This document shows, one piece after another, positions 44,505 through 55,515 of a stretch of 64,000 bases of DNA. Under the pieces are notes generated by a model that was not told the DNA's origin, did not search any database, and saw only the letters and a program-made list of their open reading frames with translations. Positions within the stretch are counted from its first letter, which is position 1. Every line of letters starts with the position of its first letter. Position numbers and translations under genes: made by a program. This DNA is from Pseudevernia furfuracea (Eukaryota; Ascomycota; Lecanoromycetes; Lecanorales; Parmeliaceae), in assembly GCA_022315425.1 (NCBI GenBank), contig JAIUPT010000042.1, forward strand, positions 558,001 to 622,000. The letters run 5' to 3'.

Positions 44505-47500
44505 TTATTCTTCTTTATTATCTATTAATTTCGCTATTATATATACTAATATCGTACTATTATCTCTACGACGATAGAGTTTTAATAGTGATATATAAAA
44601 AACGTTATATATACGATAAATTAACGAAAGCGCTAATCGATAAGCTTGCTTATCTACGACATTTCGAATAATAAATAAATCAATTGTCTTGTTCGAAAGC
44701 TTCTTATTTGATCGTTTTTGTTTGAGATTCTTGATTAATAACATTATCAAGTCTTCTTTCTAAAAGAATTATGCTTAATACTTTTTATTATACGTCTTCG
44801 CTTACGATTCGAATACTTTTTATTAACGTTTCGTAAGCTCTTCTCGTAACGTATAAATTTCTTTTATACGTTCTTTCGCTACTAATATCTTCTCTTAAGA
44901 AGAATCGTTCTCGATTCTCAATTTAAAGTCGAGATTGTAGTCGTACATTATATAAAATAAACTACAATTTAACGTCTTATGTTAACTTTGTTAATAGACA
45001 TACTCGACTATAAATAAGAGATTCGCTTAGTCGTTTTGTTGCTCGTTGCAAAAAACTCGAAGATAGTATTTTAAGATTTGATTTTGTCGTTCGATTTGAT
45101 TATTAGTTTAAGAATAAAAGATAATACTTAGTCTACGTTTTATCTTCATTTGATAATAGACTTGCGATCAAAACGCACTCGTAAACACAGAATCACGATT
45201 AGTGACTATATCTTTTAATGAATCAAATCGAAGAAAGATTTCTTTCATAAGCAGCTATTCGAGATCGAAGATATTGATTTTCTTTGTGATTAATAGATAT
45301 CTTATTATTTTGATGTATCTATCGACGATTATAAGAATCACATCATAAACGTAGTCTCTGCGTCGACTTGAAGAAAGATTCGTGATGAAATTCATCGTAA
45401 TTTTCTTTCAAGAACGACATAGTTAAGAAAGCGCACTTAGCTCGTTATGTAAACGATATCGCTTCATCTTTACTTTCTAACAGACATTATATATATTCAC
45501 ATATGATTTCACGTCTATCTTAATACTATCTTAATAGTATTTTCTAGTTATTAGTTTTAGTGTCTTATCGACATCGAAATATCTCGTTAAGAGATCGTTA
45601 TAATGACGTCTTAATAGCTCTTCGCGAACGAAAGTCTCTTCGAGAACGTATAATATATTCTTATATCTTAATAGTCTCTAACTATCTTATATTCAAGCTT
45701 CGACGTTACTCTTTCGCTTGTTCTACGCTTCGTCTTCTCTTCGCTATTGAATATAAGAGTCTTTTAGTTAAAGTGCTTTAATAAGCTCGAAGATGAACTT
45801 GCTACTGAGATTATATGTCGTTTCGCTTATTGTCGCAATGTGAGCTACTAAGCGTGAGACGAGCTATTTATAATTAATAGTCTCAGCAATAGAATTAAGC
45901 TACGCGATAGCTACGTTGCGTGTACTCTAAGTAAGTATCTCGCTTAAACTCTCTGCTCTCGCAGTTGAAGATTCTCTAAATCTCGAAGAATATATAATAT
46001 CAAGATAAGTCTCTTGAATTGCAGCTGTTATTAAATTTGTAAGTGTTATCTTCTGAGTAGTCACTTCTTCTCTATTGTTAGTCACTAGATTATACTATAT
46101 ATTCACGTCTAGACTGTGTATCGTAAAGAGGGACTCAACGTTTGAGCTACGCTTCGTATACTTATAACTCTTATCTTATTTATACGCTATTCGAATAATA
46201 ACAAATATGAGACTTATTAGATCTTCTATCGCTGTCAATTTCTATTATAACGTTGATAACAGTCGATTTAGCGACTCGTTTTCACTCTTATAATTAGATC
46301 GTCTTAACGACGTATCGACTGAGTTTGTCTTTTCTGACCTGTGTGTAATAAAAAAATTAAACATTGATAACTTCATTGCTTATCTAATCTATCGTTTATT
46401 CAAACTCGCTATTCTCATAAAGTACTTCAGATTGTTATGATTCGTAAGTACTTTCACAGAATAAAAACTCTCTTTTAAATAATAACGTTACTATTTGAAG
46501 ATCGTTACGATGACGAGTAGCTCTTAATTATAAATCTTATAGTTTCGCTCTATAGAAATTATTTTTCGAGAATAAAATACAATTAAATGTCATTGCTTAT
46601 TGTTATTTTGTAATTGAGTTAAAATATCTGTTAAGTCGAAATCTAAAGCATTCGTTTTCACTCTAATAAGAAGTTCTAAATCAAAGTAATATAGAAGAGA
46701 CGCTTTCGTAAAGACTTCGCGAAGTCGTCGAAATGTCTTCTTCGCCTCAATAGGTCAGTCAAAAGATTTTATTTTAATTCTCTTAATACTTCTCTTTAAC
46801 AAGTTTATAAGTGATTTAACAATTTAAAAATAGTAATAAATAAATCTTCGATAGAAATTTACAAAGTTTAAAAAGATTTATATCTTATAAAAGAACTTAG
46901 ATCTCGATTACTTTTAAATTGCTTTCACTCTACGTTTGTTCATTGCGACGTTATTAATGAACATTATAAAGCTTAGAAATTCGACTTCTATGATAAGAAA
47001 CTCACATTTCTTTAAACTTGCGTATAGACTAAAACGTCTTAATCTCTTAAGCACTTGCTTAACATGATTCAAATGTTCTTCTTGCGAACTAGAATAAATT
47101 AAAATGTTATTAAGATAAACAACACAAAAATTGTTAATTAGATTCGTTAACGACTTGTTAATATAAGTCTAAAAGGTCGCAGAGACGTTAATTAGATCAA
47201 ATAATATTATCAAGTACTTAAAGTGATCATAACGCGTACGAAACGCAGTCTTTCACTCATCGCCCTTACGAATTCGAATACGATAATACGTATTCTTGAG
47301 ATTCAATTTTGTGAATCTCTTAACTTCATTTAGACGATTTAGAGTCTCACTAATCAAAGATAAAGAATAACGATTTTTTATCGTAACTTTGTTTAACTCT
47401 CGATAGTCGACATATAGTCGCAAGTCGTTATTCTTTTTTGATACGAAAAGAATAGAAAACTCTGCTAGACTCGTTGAATACTAAATTTAGTCTTTCGCTA

Positions 47501-49600
47501 AGACATCGTCTAGATATGTTCTTAGTGTCGCTAACTCGATATTAAATAGATTATATAGTAAATCAAATAATAATTTCGCTGTAGTCTTAATAACATGATC
47601 ACGTTCTTCGTGCGACGAGAGTCGATCGACTTCTTCGATTAAAAATACGTCTTCGTATTCGCGCAACTTCTCTGACAATTTTGAGATAGCATCTACGGTC
47701 TGCGATTATAATATATTCGCTAAGACTTCGTCAATGTGATATTTTCTTGCTGACGCACTAAAATATCTATAATCACTAAAGTATATACTAACTTTTCTCT
47801 CTTTAATGCGTTAACAAAATCTTAAAACGAAAGTATTTTATACGTATACGTATCGATATCAAAGCGTTAGATTCTCTTAACAATATTAATCACGATATCT
47901 TTATCTGTTAATGTTAATAGTTTTAATATAAAGAATAAATTATCTTCTTTTACGATAACATAAAAGATATACGAACATCGCTTTATATGACTTTAACTAT
48001 CTTATAATTTATAATATATAAGATAGACGACATAGCAAAAGATCGTATTGTTATTTATTTATTTGACACTTGATAAAGACGCTTCGACTAATTCGAGATT
48101 ATGTTCGAGAGCAAAGCGTTAATCAATCACATTAACTTCGACTTCGTTATTAAATTGTGTCGAAGTCGATATTAGAGTTACTTCTCGATCTTCTACAATC
48201 ACTTTCTCTAAGAAAATTATACTAAGTGTCGAAATGACTTCTTGTTTTGCTCTCGTCGTTAAGAAGTCTTCGACGAGAGTCTTTCTTTTCTCGACGAAGA
48301 TAACTCGATAACATAAGCATTAATATTTTTAACGTCATCGATAGACACACGATTGACGTCGTCTGTCTTGAATTGTCGATATTCGTTTGCGTAATGTCTC
48401 TTCTTATAATAGTTATAATATTCGACTATCTTTAGATGTTTCTTGCTTTTCGACGTTTTGTCTCGAGATTTATCTTCGTTTGAGCGACGCGAAGTATTCG
48501 CTTTCTTATTCTTACGAGATTACGTCGCTCGTTTATTATTATTAAGTTTATTCTCTTTCTCGTTTTCTTTATTTCGTCTTTGATTCGTATTCGAGTCGAT
48601 ATCGTTTATGCTTCGTCTTTTATGTGATGAGCGTGCGTTAACTCTCTTATTTATATTCTTCAGACGAGTAGTCTGAGCGATAAGATCGTCTCGCGTCGAG
48701 GCTATTTATCTCGTGTGAGTGATATCGTCTTGAAGTTTTAAAAGAAGTCTCGTTATTAACGTCGCTACTCGTTGAATTTCGTTCGACGACGATAACTGTG
48801 TCTTAAGACTGAAAAGATAGATCTCAAATTGAATTACTAATTGAGATGATCTTTATCGCGTATTCGTATAAATCATGTTTATCTTCAGCTATCGATTGAT
48901 TAAATTCTATATTTTATTAAGCAGAAAAGAGACGAAATAATCTTAGCTTTTTATCTTAATCGAATTCTTTTCTCGTTCGTTATATTACTATTTCTTGAGG
49001 TCTCTCGTTAGAAATTATATACATTAAACAATTTTATCGTGATCGTTTAGAAAATACGCTAAGACATTCATAAATGCAACTTCGACGTTTCGTATTTAGT
49101 TACGATGCTCTCGTCTCGATTTGTCATGATAATCGTTAAGATTCTTTAATTTAACACTTCGTCGTTTTGTGACATATGTTAATTTCATATCTGAATAACG
49201 TTTTGACCCTACTCGAGCATTAAAAGAGTCACGACGAGTATTCGACGTGTTCGATTCGATATCGTCTTAATCTCGTTTATCTAACGATTCTCCTTCTTGA
49301 AGGGCATTGATTTCTTCATTGATGTATTTAGTTGTTATCTTTTTAGTAACTAATCTCGGCGTTAAATTGTCTAAGTCAATCGCTCGTTCAAAGTTAGATC
49401 GATAACATCGTCTTTCGAAGTAAATGTCGACTGTCTTTGATCTTCGAATTCCACGTCAGAGATATGATCTGATTCGTTTAGATTCACTGTCTGTGACTGT
49501 TCTTCAGATATGATATGCGAGTTAAATAAACCTGCTTCGTTTTCGATACGTTGCGATTGCGAGCGAGTGATTGTTATTATACTAAGTTCGAATCGCTACC
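44505..49600 (-). pseudogene. gag-pol remains of the nested Gypsy element
   Basis: In minus-strand order: gag with a zinc knuckle near 48384-48440 in which all three cysteines now read Tyr (Y-x2-Y-x4-H-x4-Y); a protease/RT linker (EYEDVFLIEEVDRLSSH, 47487-47678); reverse transcriptase with RELNKVTIKNRYSL, KLNLKNTYYRIRI and the catalytic YxDD motif changed to YLNN at about 47101-47135; RNase H with HNNLKYFM at about 46400-46450; integrase; and a chromodomain-type C-terminus (KQAYRLALSLIYRIYNVFYISLL) at 44505-44750. Cys-to-Tyr and Asp-to-Asn both need G-to-A on the coding strand. The element is dead. Confidence 0.75.
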
Positions 49601-49625
49601 TCTCGATGAAAAGAAGAATTAGAAT

Positions 49626-49893
49626 TGTTAGACTGACTTATATAATATAGATATATATAAGACAGGCTAGAGTTGTGTAACAATGTGAACTTAGCGAAGA
49701 TATATATATTGCGTATAGTATATCTAATAGTAAGACTAATTCTTAAGGAAGGAAAATGAGAAACTTCGAAACATGACCCTCTTAAGCTTCTCACGTCAAG
49801 AATCCGCTTGACATGCGTATATCAAGCGATTCGGTTACGCTCGACAACCCTCGAGCTTATGCGACAGCTGTTCTCTTGATCCCGCTGCTAACA
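49626..49893 (-). repeat. 5' LTR of the nested Gypsy element
   Basis: 268 bp with intact TGTTAG...CTAACA ends. It is less mutated than its partner at 34643-34910. The sequence changes from AT-rich to ordinary composition at its right border, which is the right edge of the repeat tract. Confidence 0.8.
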
Positions 49894-49956
49894 GTTCTCG
49901 TAATACAGTGCAAAGGGCTTCAAATTCATATTGTAGAGTCAAATTTAAATTGCGAT

Positions 49957-50169
49957 TCAAAAATGATTTACATGTCTTCGAGCCTTTGTCTGACTATCAA
50001 GTGAAATAGAACAGCGGTTACAGAATAAGTGATAATCAATATCGTGCTGGAACAAAGCTTTCTCATCACAAAAAGAGCGAGTGCAGCCGAAACAATATCT
50101 TGACTTTCTGCGCGCTGGTTGCGCTCTTCTGTAAATAGAATGCACTACTGTGGGCGTAGTATAGATCAT
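49957..50169 (-). pseudogene. C2H2-like finger exon fragment
   Basis: A 70-codon minus-strand frame has RYCFGCTRSFCDEKALFQHD followed by HLFCNRCS, spaced like a C2H2 or metal-ribbon pair. It has no clear ATG. It lies just downstream, on the same strand, of the broken BTB gene and 60 bp from the Gypsy LTR. It could be the last exon of that BTB gene, whose relatives also end in CxxC pairs, or an independent fragment. Confidence 0.4.
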
Positions 50170-50285
50170 TGTGAGCGTAACTGCGGGCGCTGATATTGAT
50201 AGAGGCTGAGTTTCCCTATTCGAAAAGACGTCTTATTAACATATAAGCCTTTAATATCATCGATGTTATTGTTGAAGCGTAGAAC

Positions 50286-51223
50286 TTATCTCTCAGTCGC
50301 AATCAGTGTTCTTTTATTCTTGAAAAGTGAGAGAGTTATATTCATTGCGAAAGAATGTGAAGCTTGAAGTACACTAAGAACATTCGATCTCGTGCTCATT
50401 TTATTGGAGTTTCGACAAATAATATCAATTAACAAATCGCGTAACGCTCTGTTAGTTCTAATGTGCCTTCATATACTTGTCGAATGATTTCAATTAATAA
50501 GACCCTCTCTGAATTTGCTTCGCATGTTCGTCTGAATTTCTTTAGACTGCAATCCTTAAGACCAGAAATGTTGTATCGCTTCTCAAGGTCGTACATTACA
50601 CTGTGCAGCCAGCAAACATCAAGATCTCTATCCTCTGTTCTTACTAGCTGATATTTATAAGAGCTCTCCTCTTTCGAATCAGTATGATCTTTCGTGATCG
50701 ATCTTGTCACAGAGGTGTGATGATTGATGTCGGTGGGATCGTCAAAGGAGTTCTCTTCTATGGTCGGCTTTGTCATAGAAGTGTGATAATTGATGTCGTT
50801 GGGATCGTCAAAGAAGTTCGTATTATCGTTGATGTCGACGGGATTATCAGGGGAGTCTCTATGATGGTCGATGTCGACGTGATCGTAGCAAGGGAAGTTC
50901 ATATAGTCATGAAGGTAGAAATACTCGATTATACGTTGGATCAGCGATGGATGGTGATCGTATAACGTGATGTGTTTCAGTACGGCTTCCTAGGTAACTT
51001 AGTGTCAACAGGGTATAAACAAGTCTTGATTGCGTACCTTGAAATCGCCGTCGAAGGCTTTACGAAAATACTCCGACTGAGAGCAGAGAATGTTACGGTG
51101 AATGCGAAATGTAACGTCATAACAAGAGATAGTACTATTCGAATAGTCGCCACTCTCTAGAAGCCTTTCGGCAATGTTAATTGTCGTCGCAGATTTGCTA
51201 AGCTGGGATTCGTCACCTTCGCA
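50286..51223 (-). pseudogene. BTB/POZ protein gene, broken by frameshift
   Basis: Exons 51223-51038 and 50989 onward join across a 48-nt intron (GTACGC...ACCTAG). The product reads as a BTB domain: ERLLESGDYSNSTI, DVTFRIHRNILCSQSEYFRK, FDGDFK|EAVLKHITLYDHHPS, IIEYFYLHDY. An insert of repeated DDP-DINHHTS-type acidic units (about 50830-50700) separates it from the C-terminal helices (YDLEKRYNISGLKDCSLKKF, LIEIIRQVYEG). At about 50446 the frame ends (ELTERYAIC), while the expected continuation ALRDLLIDIICRNSNKM lies one frame over and runs to TAA at 50286. No in-frame ATG precedes exon 1. It is a recent pseudogene at the border of the repeat block. Confidence 0.6.
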
Positions 51224-51792
51224 TCACACTACGTATTGTGTCTTCAGTCGCTGTCATGCTTTCATACGCTTGTATATATTGGAGAAGATAAGTGGTGTTG
51301 ATTTGTGATAACTTATGAGCAGGTTTGCCGAGTACGTGCTGCCAAGACGTGGCAAATGTACCCCGAAGTCCTCCCGTATGAAGTCTAAGGTGACTGCCAT
51401 ACTGCAAGAATGAACTTCTAGCCATCTACTATCCGGCCGAGCCTTGGCTGTCCACCATCTACACTCCACTGCGCTATGAATTATATGCGATTTCGCTGGC
51501 CAAGCTATCAGCCCCACCTACTCAGTACATTCAGTCAGCTCGGTCCCTGGATATGGCCTCACGTGTGAAGAGAAGGGATCTATTCAGTACCGTGGATGCG
51601 ACGCAAAGGCGGGACGAACGATCTTTAGGGTAAAATGAATCTGAGCCGTACCTCAAGCAACCATGAATGGATTTACTAATTTTCATAGCACTGTAGGCGA
51701 GCGCAAGACCATACCTAATCTCATCTCCGAGCTGCCATTCGACATTCTGAAAATGAACTCCCACCTAATTCTATCTAGAGTAGGAGCATGGA
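51224..51792. other. intergenic, no gene recognised
   Basis: Short open frames on both strands with no domain. A minus-strand ATG at about 51256 opens a 14-codon frame (MTATEDTIRS) that may have been the original start of the BTB gene, one base out of phase. Confidence 0.35.
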
Positions 51793-52329
51793 GTGCCGCT
51801 CCTTCGCTTTGGGTATCGTCGGCTTTCGACTGCATACGCTCTCGGCCCGGGTTTACTGGATGCCCAATGGCATGACATGAAGGATACCGACGTGGAGGAA
51901 ATGTTGAAGGACGAGGAGTGTTGGTATGGAACATCGTGCACAGGTGTCAACCTGAATGGAATGAATCATACGGTCTACAATTTAAGGGGTATGGGACTCT
52001 GCATGGCGTCGAGGGCCAGCTACAACACGGCGCTCTGTTATTTTTTTTTTAGCATGAATCTCTTTCGGTGCTTGGACTTCGCAGATCTGAAGGATTTCTT
52101 GTATCACGTCAGACACGTTCACATGATCCAGAGGATCCAGATCGCTTGGAAAAGTGGTGCTGCATGCGGCAACATGTTTCGTAACGTTGTCGAGCGTTGC
52201 CTCGAAGCAGATACTGTAGAGAAGCCCGAATATCTGGGAGAGCAGGAAATAGCCATTGCTCTGAGATTGCAAAAGTTCATCGAACAGGATATTGTGAAGA
52301 AGTTGGAGCACATCGCCGGGGCCTTATAG
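51793..52329 (+). CDS. hypothetical protein, 5' end uncertain
   Basis: The frame is open for 178 codons to TAG at 52329, but starts without an ATG; the first ATG in frame is near 51877. The sequence (LLDAQWHDMKDTDVEEM, VRHVHMIQRIQIAWKSG, then a helical C-terminus ending KKLEHIAGAL) has the look of fungal DUF7730/F-box-like proteins with a missing first exon. A T run (FFF) at 52040-52048 sits mid-frame. Real coding status is uncertain. Confidence 0.35.
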   Translation: MPLLRFGYRRLSTAYALGPGLLDAQWHDMKDTDVEEMLKDEECWYGTSCTGVNLNGMNHTVYNLRGMGLCMASRASYNTALCYFFFSMNLFRCLDFADLKDFLYHVRHVHMIQRIQIAWKSGAACGNMFRNVVERCLEADTVEKPEYLGEQEIAIALRLQKFIEQDIVKKLEHIAGAL

Positions 52330-52693
52330 GGTATTCGCATTTACTTCTTCATTTTCCTTCTGCCTATTCTTTCGACTTTCCAACAAATCCACCCCTACAT
52401 ACTCTGCATTTCATTTCCACCCATCAGTTATTCTCTTTCCATATCCCATCGATCGATCCTCTGAACATCACGGATACTGTGTCCAGCTTCGGTTTCATCC
52501 TCACTTCTGCTCAAAAATCTTCAGCCTTTTTTTTCAACTTTTCAGGCCTGCTCACTTTTCTCTTCTCATCACTTGGACCGAAACCTCCCACTTCTTTGAC
52601 TTCTCTCTCCCCTTCCTTCCCCACAATTAATACTGTCCGGAGTTCTCTGACCTGCCTTCTCTCCCTCACTCAACACAAGAAGCATCTGCTGCA

Positions 52694-53737
52694 ATGCCGA
52701 CTTTCCCACCCTCACCAAACGTTCCCCTACCCGCTCGTCTCACTGTACGCTCCTCGCGCGCGGAGATCACCGCTGAGCTTATAACTGTCAATCGAGCTCG
52801 CGATGAATTTGGCGTCTCTCGCAACGATTTTCAGATGCTTTACGATCTTTTTCCCCTCGGTGCAGCTGGGAAGTACGATCTGTGTCATTTCGGAAGTCTT
52901 CAGCGTGCACAGCTTCTCGCAGATCAAATCCCAATCGACCTTCACGTCACCTCATTACTTGAAATTGGAAGCGGGACCGGTAACACTCTGATCCGAGTCG
53001 CTCAGACTCTTCGTGCTCGCACCACCTTACGACATATTGCATTCGTTGATGGTCATGGAGAGATGATCAAAAGGCTTATGGAGAAATTTGAAGACGAAGC
53101 TGTGTTCTACAGAACGGTTCCTCTCGATCTCCTCACCTCACGTACCAACAACCTTACGATCATGCGTGACGTCCGCGATACGGCAGCCATGGAGATCAAC
53201 TTCAAACAGGGACGCCCACGCCCCAACCTGATCACTGCCGAAGGAGTGCTTGAGTGGATCCCCAAAGCCGACCACGCCCAGACACTTCACGACTGGATGA
53301 CCCTTGGAGCACCAGGTGCCAAGATGATCGTCGACATCCCCCACCCTCACAAACGCATTGGTCTTGAATGGGTCGGAGAACCAGGTATTCTCGGTCAACA
53401 TCTTCGTCCGAAGAATGAACACTGCTTCGTGGTAGCAGATGAAGAGAGTTGGGATGAGTGCCGGGTTTACGCACATGCGCTCGCCATGCGAGCTGGTCTC
53501 CTCATTGAAGGAGTAATGATGGCCCAGCGCCCAATGACGGCCGCGTCCAAACTTGGTAAAGTGTCTGAATGGGTGAAGGCGTACGCTCCGGCGGAGATGA
53601 CTAGCGATCTCACGCGAGATGAGTTCGACTTTTCCCGCCTGAAGTACATGTTGAAGGCAAAGAAACACTATCGAGGGTTGGGGTATGATGTTCGATACGA
53701 ACCCGCAGCCGTGATTGCTGTGTATTCTCTCGGCTAG
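52694..53737 (+). CDS. class I SAM-dependent methyltransferase
   Basis: A single exon encodes 347 aa from the ATG at 52694. Motif I of the Rossmann methyltransferase fold is clear at about residues 89-97 (LLEIGSGTGN), followed by an acidic strand end (HIAFVDGHGEMIKRL) and PNLITAEGVLEWIPKADHAQTLHDW as the post-II/III region. It should transfer methyl from S-adenosylmethionine; the acceptor is unknown. The N-terminus (MPTFPPSPNVPLPARL) and whole plan recur in the adjacent copy at 54421. No targeting signal is obvious. T/C-rich leader sequence precedes the ATG, as in many fungal promoters. The frame is intact and all tryptophans that the neighbour lost are TGG here. Confidence 0.8.
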   Translation: MPTFPPSPNVPLPARLTVRSSRAEITAELITVNRARDEFGVSRNDFQMLYDLFPLGAAGKYDLCHFGSLQRAQLLADQIPIDLHVTSLLEIGSGTGNTLIRVAQTLRARTTLRHIAFVDGHGEMIKRLMEKFEDEAVFYRTVPLDLLTSRTNNLTIMRDVRDTAAMEINFKQGRPRPNLITAEGVLEWIPKADHAQTLHDWMTLGAPGAKMIVDIPHPHKRIGLEWVGEPGILGQHLRPKNEHCFVVADEESWDECRVYAHALAMRAGLLIEGVMMAQRPMTAASKLGKVSEWVKAYAPAEMTSDLTRDEFDFSRLKYMLKAKKHYRGLGYDVRYEPAAVIAVYSLG

Positions 53738-54420
53738 CCATCTCCGGCTCGGCGGCTGATGTCTACACTTTCCCGAGTACTTGCTAGTTTCTTTCCTTTC
53801 ACTGCTCAAAGGGTTTACAATATAGAAGATGGAACATGACCCATCGGTTTTAGAGTGGTTACGATGGTTGGCTCCAGATCGGTATGGGTGAGCTACGGTG
53901 GATGAAGGCTATGAATATAGAAACAGGCTGGGATGGTGAAGCTCTTCCAGATGAACATATGTAATTAGCTGCTAATGAACGATGAGCCCTCCAAATTCGT
54001 GAACTCAGAGCCACTCGTATTGTGAAGCTAGGTATTAAGTTCAAATCTGCATGACTCTAGATAGCTCTGATTGGAAGTAATAAGTCGAGATCTGTACTCA
54101 GAAGAACCCGTCTTTTCATATTTGATAAATGTTCTAGTATAATTGCCACTTCGCTAAAATCTAAATATTCACCCTCTTTCTTCCTTTTTTTTTCTCAACT
54201 ACTATTACCCGCAAAGACTTCGTCACATCTTCACTCTGATATAAATCTTTTCAACCTTCTTCACATATATCTCACCTCTTTCCTCCTCACATTACAATAA
54301 GTATAGCTTCCAAATTGCTTTGACCTGCTCTCTTTCCTGACCTCACCACAGTACCAGTGATCTTTCAGCTTCTCTAACCTGCTATTCTAACTCCGCTCTC
54401 CACAACGATCACCTGCAGCC
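53738..54420. other. spacer between tandem methyltransferase copies
   Basis: No gene. The last 250 bp before 54421 are pyrimidine-rich, like the leader of the first copy, and are probably the duplicated promoter. Confidence 0.5.
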
Positions 54421-55515
54421 ATGGCGACCTTCCCTCCATCACCAACAAACCCCATTCCTACCCGTCTCAGCGACGACACTTCGCGTGTCAACGTCAACAA
54501 TCGAATCAACTCTCAAAAACAAGAACGGGCCAGCGAATCATTCCCTTTTCTGACCCTTTCCACCCGTTACCCACCAGTCATGTGTGGATACTACAATCTC
54601 ATGCGTTTTGAACACCTACAATCGGCTCGACAACTCGCACAGCACATTCCAGCAGCCTTTCATGCTTCCTTTGTCCTGGACATCGGAGTGGGTACCGGCA
54701 ATACAGCAATTCAGGTGTGTCAGGTGTTGTGCTCTCGCGGGGTAATAGATCGACTTAGCGTAGTGGACGAAATGCCGGAGATGCTTGAAACCTTTATGGA
54801 CCAGATGAATAGAGCCTTCGATGTGGATCAACTTATCAGTGACGCCCGTCTCCGCCAAATCTCACCAACCGTCGACGATTACGCTGAAAGGTCCTCCGAG
54901 ACAATCCTACCACATGTCCACCCAGAACGTCGTGAAGGAATACAAAACCTCCCAACACTGATCACCTCGCAGAGAGTGCTGCATGAGATCGCGACACGCG
55001 ACCACGCCCTCACCCTCCGCTGTTGAATGGCTCTCGGGCATCCAACTGCCAAGCTCATGGTCGACGTACCCCATCCTGACAGACAACATGATATTGAGTG
55101 GTTCGGTCAGAGAGGACGTCCAGGTCTGAACCAACGACCGATACACGAGTATCCTTTCACAATAGCAGATCAGCAGACCTGAGAGGAGTGTCGCAATTAC
55201 GCGCGTGAGCTCGCTGTGCAGACCGACCTCATCATCGAAGGAGAGATGATTGCTCAATGCCCGACGACGGCGACGTCCAGACTGGCAGAACTGAAGGTTT
55301 GGATACGGAGTCGCATTCCTTCCACTTGGACCGATGATACCACGCGAGACGAGTTCGACTACTTTCGCCGGGAGTATATCAATCTTGCTAAGGGACATCA
55401 CGAGGGTCAGGGCTACGAAGTCCAGTATGATCATGCAGCCGTCATTGTCATATTCTCTCGGGGGAGCTCATTCGCTGCGCCGGCCGGTGCCTGCGATTGT
55501 CCGGATCTAAGATAG
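54421..55515 (+). pseudogene. tandem methyltransferase copy with two TGA stops at tryptophan positions
   Basis: One frame runs from ATG 54421 to TAG 55513-55515 with no indel, broken only by TGA at 55024-55026 and 55180-55182. By alignment with the intact neighbour, both TGAs replace Trp: the neighbour has HDW-MTLG and ESW-DECR. Motif I is kept (VLDIGVGTGN), as are the start (MATFPPSPTNPIP) and the end (AAVIVIFSRG), extended by about 18 residues. Other tryptophans (IEWFG, KVWIRS) remain TGG. It is a diverged tandem duplicate inactivated by substitutions. Readthrough could still give product, but two stops make this unlikely. Confidence 0.8.

Larger units (their letters stand above)
34643..49893 (-). 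mobile_element. nested Ty3/Gypsy LTR retrotransposon (268-bp LTRs) containing a LINE and a TRIM-like element
   Basis: Two direct 268-bp LTRs (34643-34910, 49626-49893; TGTTAG...CTAACA) bound the unit. The flanks ATTCT (34638-34642) and GTTCT (49894-49898) differ by one G/A change, so they are a mutated 5-bp target duplication. Coding remains run on the minus strand between 49.6 and 44.2 kb. Beside the left LTR, the minus strand reads GAAGAAAGAAGA, a polypurine tract, as expected for its 3' LTR. The 15.25-kb span is explained by later insertions: a Tad-like LINE (about 35.3-41 kb) and the LTR element at 41551-43771. Confidence 0.75.
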
